A stretch of DNA of 25,988 nt from Microcaldota archaeon. GTDB taxonomy: Archaea > Micrarchaeota > Micrarchaeia > Micrarchaeales > Micrarchaeaceae. The notes below the pieces were generated by a model. It was not told where the DNA came from, searched no databases, and saw only the letters and a list, made by a program, of their open reading frames with translations. How positions within the stretch are numbered: position 1 is the stretch's first letter; each line of letters begins with the position of its first letter. The DNA is taken from contig JAJYVY010000004.1 in assembly GCA_021791775.1 (NCBI GenBank), forward strand, positions 1 through 25,988, in the 5' to 3' direction. Shown here one piece after another: positions 22,826-25,988 of this stretch. The position numbers and the translations under genes were made by a program.

Positions 22826-22847
22826 AAAAGAGCGATGGGTCTCGCTC
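22826..22847 (-). terminator. Hairpin followed by T run after the Yip1-like gene
   Basis: On the minus strand GAGCGA-GACCCA-TCGCTC is followed by TTTT, 14 bases beyond the stop of the Yip1-like gene. This has the form of an intrinsic terminator. Archaeal termination mostly relies on T runs alone, so the hairpin role is tentative. Confidence 0.45.
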
Positions 22848-22860
22848 GAAAAACAAAGCG

Positions 22861-23568
22861 TCAGGGGAGTACCGGGCCGTAGAAGAGCTGCGGTGCGAAG
22901 CTGGTCAGTATTGCGCTACTGAAGACTATGGCTATCAGGAATACCAGGAACAACGTAACAAGGTACACCACGAATGCCTCAGTCCTGTTTATCTTCTGCT
23001 GGTTTGACAGCGCGATTATTGCCACTATGAATCCCCATACTGTTATTATAGGCAGCATCACATAGCTTACAACAGGTATGAACAACAGCCAGTAGAGCAC
23101 AAGTGCAGGAAGTGCGCCGAACATTACAGCTGTGAATGTGCTGTGTATGTCCTTCTTGAATGCCCTTAGGAAGAACTTTCCTATCAGCTGGTATACCAGC
23201 GAGTCTATGAAAATGGCTATGGGTGGTATGATTAGAAGGAAGAGGACGTCAGCTAGGAAGACAGATGCCACAACTCCTATCAGTGGTGCCAGGCTTCCTA
23301 TGAATCCATCGAATACTGTGAAGTACCTTGCTGGGCCGCAACTTATGCCAGCTATCTGCGCAGACGAAGCAAGGCAGCTTGTAGCTGTCGCATAGCTTCC
23401 GTACAGTACGGAGCCGACAATAAGGAACAATATGAATGGGATTATGCTCACTGAGTAATAGAGCCTCAATGCCCCTCCTATCGAGTAGCTGCCTTGCGAG
23501 TCCTTTCCTGGATGTATAAGGGCGCCAAACCCTTTCTTTAAATCCTCTCCAAATCTGGATCGTGCCAC
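22861..23568 (-). CDS. Yip1-like polytopic membrane protein
   Basis: A 235-residue protein with a short basic cytoplasmic start (MARSRFGEDLKKGFGALIHPGKD) and five or six membrane helices. The layout, with a Pro near the first helix (FGALIHPGKD), a central IIPPIAIFIDSLVYQLIGKFF and late helices with ALPALVLYWLLFIPVV, resembles the Yip1/YIF1 family of archaeal membrane proteins, whose function is not known. C65 and C77 lie in an outside loop. Start is GTG at 23568, about 33 bases from the palindromic TATA box at 23598-23605. Confidence 0.6.
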   Translation of the reverse strand: MARSRFGEDLKKGFGALIHPGKDSQGSYSIGGALRLYYSVSIIPFILFLIVGSVLYGSYATATSCLASSAQIAGISCGPARYFTVFDGFIGSLAPLIGVVASVFLADVLFLLIIPPIAIFIDSLVYQLIGKFFLRAFKKDIHSTFTAVMFGALPALVLYWLLFIPVVSYVMLPIITVWGFIVAIIALSNQQKINRTEAFVVYLVTLFLVFLIAIVFSSAILTSFAPQLFYGPVLP

Positions 23569-23597
23569 TGAATCACGCTAATACCATCATATGAAAG

Positions 23598-23605
23598 ATT
23601 TAAAT
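23598..23605. promoter_or_regulatory. Palindromic TATA box (ATTTAAAT)
   Basis: A perfect 8-base palindrome that reads the same in both directions. Toward the minus strand it predicts a start near 23576, 8 bases ahead of the Yip1-like GTG. Toward the plus strand it predicts a transcript from about 23628 where no protein gene is evident. Confidence 0.5.
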
Positions 23606-24054
23606 TCTTATCTGAAGGCTGCATCGTGGCCTGCCGGTTGGCGCAGTGGCAACGACTCACAGCCTTGCTTCACTAAAAGCCGCTCTTTTTCATGCGGCAT
23701 GTGGGTTTTTGGCGAGATAGAGCTTGTACAGCCAGAATCTGCTGTTTACTTTAGAATCAGGATATTTATCTGAGATCTTTTCCTGCAAAGCTTAGGGTTT
23801 TGACTTTTAGACCTGAAGGCATTACAGGCTTAGAAGAAAGTGGGGAAGGGGTGGAGGGATTTGGGACAAGAAAAAAAAGACCGTACAAGGAGACGTGGAT
23901 GTTCTGGAAGGAACCATCTTTCATTTTGAGAGGGTAGACAAAAGACTCTTTGAAATTAAGCAATTTATTTACTCCTTGCCTACTAGTTTTCATGCCCCCA
24001 TCTCCACCTTATTATAAGTTATGTAGTTCCATCTATTTATCTGTGGATGCTAAT

Positions 24055-24078
24055 AAGGCGCATATAGTTAGGCGCCTT
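24055..24078. repeat. Inverted repeat AAGGCGC / GCGCCTT upstream of the Lrp-like gene
   Basis: A perfect 7-bp stem (24055-24061 with 24072-24078) around a 10-base AT-rich spacer. It lies about 100 bases before the start of a DNA-binding protein gene, so it could be an operator for that protein, or a 3' hairpin of a plus-strand transcript, as T-rich sequence follows. Confidence 0.5.
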
Positions 24079-24144
24079 TATGCTATATTGTAGTATTTTT
24101 CACTTTTATCCCGTTTATATAACTTTATTAGTTAACTTATTGCA

Positions 24145-24166
24145 CAATATTTAAATATCTATAAAT
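24145..24166 (+). promoter_or_regulatory. AT-rich promoter of the double Lrp-like gene
   Basis: ATATTTAAATATC and then TATAAATTT lie 15-35 bases before the ATG at 24180. One of them should be the TATA box; spacing fits a leaderless or very short-leader transcript. Confidence 0.5.
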
Positions 24167-24179
24167 TTATGATAAGTAC

Positions 24180-25499
24180 ATGCAACTGCCAGATGCTGTC
24201 CAGAAGACGTTTGCGCAGCTGAGATTAGAGTACCCTTTCTACATTGTACTCAGCAAAATAAACGGAGGGTTCTATGTGTATAGGTCGCATACGTGGTGGG
24301 ACAAGGAACTGAAGAAGGTTAGGGCAAAAACCGTGTACCTTGGGAGGATAGAGGAGGATGGGAAATTCGTAAAGAAGATAGAACAGCCGCAACCCAGTCC
24401 GGTTTACCCTATTGCAGATTACAAATTAGACAAGGTGGACGAAACCTTACTCACATATCTCAGTATGAATTGTAGATATCCAATATCAAAAATCGCTAAA
24501 ACGCTGGGATTGAGCACGAATGTGTTAGTGAGAAGAAAGCAGAACCTCGAGAGAAGGTTCGGGATAAGGTACCTGGCAAGCATAAACTATCTGAAATTAG
24601 GCTATTCTACATATCTCATCTTCGTAAATTTTAAGGACAGGAAGCCAGGTATGGAGGACCTGAAGGAAGCATTAAAGGATGAACCGCATATACAGCTTGC
24701 TTTGTCTGCGCAGGGCAGCTACGACCTTGTTCTATACTTACTGGTTGAGAACAGCGCGGTGTTGAACAGCGTTGTATTCCAACTTAGAAATAATGAGCGG
24801 CTGAAGGACTACGAATCCATATGGACTGCTGTTGTATTCGACCAGGCCTACGGATATGTCCCGTTAAGGGATCGCTTCTTTGACCTTCTTGAAAAAAATG
24901 TGTGGCATCGCAGCAAAACCGGCCCAAGGCCGGCGAGCGATAGCCTCATGCAAAGGGAATTTCTGGTCCTTAGAGAGTTGAATACTGATGGGGGCAAGCC
25001 CTTCTCCGATATAGAAAAGAAATATAATCTAGGCCATGGGACGTGCAGATACGTTTTTGACAAATTAAAAGAGAAGGAGCTTTTGTGGAGATCGACTTTG
25101 ACTATGGAAGGCTACAACGTTAAGTACCAGGCGATGATTTTGGCGACTGTAATAAACGAGGGGTCATTTTTGAGAGATAGGCAAAGATTTCTGCATTTTA
25201 TAATCAAAGACTATAATGCGCCTTCGAACAGGTTTGCGTTGGAAGGGGACACGCTATCTCCAGAAGGGAAATTGTTTATTATGCCTGTGCTTAAAGAGGG
25301 GGAATTGGAAACCGAAATCGAGTGGCTGCGCTCGCAAGTGAGTGGGATAAAATTGGAGTCGGCAATAGTTACAAACGTGCTTGTCGGGGAGTTGTGCTAT
25401 AGGAAGATGGATAATGCCAACTCGGAGCAAATGAACACGCTAATCAAAGAGTACAAGGAAGAGCGGCCTAAAAACTCTATAGATTACTCTGCTGACTAA
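24180..25499 (+). CDS. Large regulator with two Lrp/AsnC-like halves
   Basis: A 439-residue soluble protein. Residues about 18-68 form a basic module with FYVYRSHTWWDKELKKVRAK and YLGRI, a pattern also seen at the N terminus of some archaeal transposases. Residues 83-135 are a helix-turn-helix (LDKVDETLLTYL, ISKIAKTLGLSTNVLVRRKQNL), followed by an Lrp-like alpha/beta domain with GYSTYLIFVNF and QGSYDLVLYLLV (about 140-225). The second half repeats the order: a helix-turn-helix near 258-300 (FSDIEKKYNLGHGTCRYVFD) and another alpha/beta domain (about 310-410, ending VTNVLVGELCYR). Standard Lrp has about 150 residues and one set. DNA target and effector unknown; the inverted repeat upstream is a candidate own operator. 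Confidence 0.7.
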   Translation: MQLPDAVQKTFAQLRLEYPFYIVLSKINGGFYVYRSHTWWDKELKKVRAKTVYLGRIEEDGKFVKKIEQPQPSPVYPIADYKLDKVDETLLTYLSMNCRYPISKIAKTLGLSTNVLVRRKQNLERRFGIRYLASINYLKLGYSTYLIFVNFKDRKPGMEDLKEALKDEPHIQLALSAQGSYDLVLYLLVENSAVLNSVVFQLRNNERLKDYESIWTAVVFDQAYGYVPLRDRFFDLLEKNVWHRSKTGPRPASDSLMQREFLVLRELNTDGGKPFSDIEKKYNLGHGTCRYVFDKLKEKELLWRSTLTMEGYNVKYQAMILATVINEGSFLRDRQRFLHFIIKDYNAPSNRFALEGDTLSPEGKLFIMPVLKEGELETEIEWLRSQVSGIKLESAIVTNVLVGELCYRKMDNANSEQMNTLIKEYKEERPKNSIDYSAD

Positions 25500-25553
25500 G
25501 CAGTGCACGAAATCATTTTATAAAAAGCTTCTAACCGAAGGAAGTCGGTGTCT

Positions 25554-25625
25554 TTAGCCCCCGCCTCCGCCTCCGCCGCCTGAGCCTCCGCCTCCTGGCG
25601 GTTTCTCTGGACCATCTTTTGCCAT
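25554..25625 (-). CDS. Gly-rich microprotein (23 aa)
   Basis: Open frame too short for usual gene calls: MAKDGPEKPPGGGGSG followed by a run of eight glycines and TAA. It has the marks of a real gene. A strong Shine-Dalgarno AGGTGA (25630-25635) lies 4 bases before the ATG, which is rare in this window where most genes look leaderless. A TATA-like TTATTTAAA (25664-25672, minus strand) predicts a start about 16 bases ahead of the ATG. The flexible Gly tail suggests a linker-like or membrane-associated peptide. No family recognised. Confidence 0.5.
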   Translation of the reverse strand: MAKDGPEKPPGGGGSGGGGGGGG

Positions 25626-25629
25626 GATT

Positions 25630-25635
25630 TCACCT
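25630..25635 (-). promoter_or_regulatory. Shine-Dalgarno site of the Gly-rich microprotein
   Basis: AGGTGA on the minus strand, four bases before the ATG, matching the archaeal 16S 3' end. It decides the start of the microprotein and separates it from the leaderless genes around it. Confidence 0.6.
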
Positions 25636-25663
25636 TTCGATATTGTATATTTTCCGTAGAAGG

Positions 25664-25672
25664 TTTAAATAA
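25664..25672 (-). promoter_or_regulatory. TATA-like box of the microprotein gene
   Basis: TTATTTAAA on the minus strand just after the end of the PD-(D/E)XK-like gene. It is correctly spaced to give a short leader that contains the Shine-Dalgarno site. Confidence 0.45.
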
Positions 25673-25676
25673 CTAT

Positions 25677-25988
25677 CTATATGCTATGACAGGGGGCGTT
25701 TGGCCAGTTTTCCAGCGCTTTTATGTCTATAACTTCTATTTCGTTATTTGTGTAATAGCTGCTGTAGAATTGGTATGCCTTGCTGTTGACGAACACTATG
25801 GTCTTGCTGAACTTCCTTTTCCTGGATTCCAACATCTTTGCCGTGCTTCTGTATGATTTCCTTCCTGTCTCGTATTCTATCGCGACCTTTTCGTTGCCGA
25901 TGTATGCTATTATGTCAGGTCCCATTAGGTTGCCCAGGACGTAGTGCCTTATTCCCAAGTTAGAGAGCCTTTTTGAAATCGTTCCTGT
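25677..25988 (-). CDS. PD-(D/E)XK nuclease-like protein, 5' part outside the window
   Basis: The frame is open to the window edge, so the N terminus is missing; the first in-window residues read TGTISKRLSNLGIRHYVLG. The visible 103 residues contain PDIIAYIGNEKVAIEYETGRKS, the pattern of the PD-(D/E)XK nuclease fold: Asp, then about ten residues, then E-x-E and a nearby Lys. The following segments (helix AKMLESRKRKF, strand SKTIVFVNSK, and EIEVIDIKALENW) fit the rest of that fold. Similar IEYETG motifs occur in nuclease-like domains near archaeal HerA/VirB4-type ATPases. Catalytic activity cannot be judged from the fragment. Confidence 0.6.
   Translation of the reverse strand, partial: TGTISKRLSNLGIRHYVLGNLMGPDIIAYIGNEKVAIEYETGRKSYRSTAKMLESRKRKFSKTIVFVNSKAYQFYSSYYTNNEIEVIDIKALENWPNAPCHSI

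Larger units (their letters stand above)
23569..24179. other. 611-base region without a clear gene
   Basis: Holds the palindromic TATA box, a tRNA-like stretch from about 23629 (GCCGGTTGGCGCAGTGGCAA) with no matching T arm or 3' acceptor, and a small hairpin GCCGC/GCGGC near 23678-23698. The middle (23817-24017) has several overlapping short open frames on both strands with coding-like composition but no convincing product, so a decayed gene is possible. From 24000 the sequence is very AT-rich and contains the inverted repeat at 24055-24078 and the promoter of the next gene. Confidence 0.5.

Noticed and set aside
22799..22847. H/ACA guide RNA made of two hairpins
   Set aside because: The stems are short, without an internal pseudouridylation pocket or a kink-turn, and the ACA-like triplet is not at the right distance; a terminator plus hairpin is simpler.
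23629..23650. tRNA gene starting GCCGGTTGGCGCAGTGGC
   Set aside because: The D stem does not close, and no T arm or complementary acceptor strand follows, so it is not called as a tRNA; it is kept only as an unexplained RNA candidate.
23766..23993. 75-residue minus-strand frame
   Set aside because: Composition is poor (Ser/Pro/Leu stretch from a purine tract), there is no promoter or ribosome site, and it overlaps the competing frames on the plus strand.
23817..24017. Open plus-strand frame with coding-like residues (VDVLEGTIFHFERVDKRLF)
   Set aside because: No suitable start, neighbouring frames on both strands look equally coding-like, and no family match is apparent. It may be a decayed gene but cannot be supported as a CDS.

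Overview
The window is archaeal and very gene-dense. Archaeal markers are SecY of the Sec61-alpha type, a 24-residue ribosomal protein L41e, SRP54, a DRG-type GTPase with a TGS domain, a geranylgeranyl reductase, a TATA-binding-protein domain, a tRNA with an intron in the anticodon loop, and TATA boxes about 25 bases ahead of many start codons (leaderless genes). The combination of relaxed intron, short genes, DUF929 protein, Nuo-type complex I and single-repeat TBP suggests a small DPANN archaeon of the Micrarchaeota/ARMAN kind. That placement is inference; there is no rRNA here to test it.

Layout. 1-5400: rpl41e, a candidate structured RNA with a strong inverted repeat, then on the minus strand secY, a V4R-domain protein, and a two-gene unit (small Cys-containing membrane protein plus membrane-anchored DUF929 thioredoxin-like protein). 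A divergent promoter leads to a TatD-family hydrolase on the plus strand. 5400-7900: tRNA-Arg(UCU) with a 35-nt intron, a winged-helix-like protein whose 3' end runs antisense through that tRNA, a broken NAD-dependent epimerase/reductase gene, and the DRG GTPase. 7900-12000: SRP54, a GT4 glycosyltransferase, a protein with only one TBP repeat, and a geranylgeranyl reductase. 12000-18830: one minus-strand operon nuoH-I-J-K-L-M-N (membrane arm plus the two-cluster ferredoxin-like subunit), with nuoA-D absent from the window. 18830-23570: a small unknown protein, a surface glycoprotein-like protein behind a winged-helix gene, a beta-rich protein, acylphosphatase, an unusual CDP-alcohol phosphatidyltransferase and a Yip1-like membrane protein. 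23570-25988: a 611-base region without a clear gene, a large protein with two Lrp/AsnC-like halves, a Gly-rich microprotein of 23 residues with its own promoter and Shine-Dalgarno site, and a PD-(D/E)XK-like protein cut by the window end.

How the genes relate. SecY and SRP54 serve protein insertion and export. Geranylgeranyl reductase and the CDP-alcohol transferase fit archaeal lipid synthesis. The Nuo operon is the proton-pumping part of a respiratory complex I. Its NuoM, NuoN and NuoK proteins have changes at several charged residues that are central to proton transfer in the E. coli enzyme.

Most interesting points: the single-repeat TBP gene with precisely placed leaderless promoters on both sides; the altered charged residues in the antiporter-like Nuo subunits; the internally deleted epimerase gene; the DUF929/membrane-protein thiol pair; the tRNA intron with a relaxed bulge-helix-loop junction; the Gly-rich microprotein; and the structured intergenic RNA candidate next to secY.
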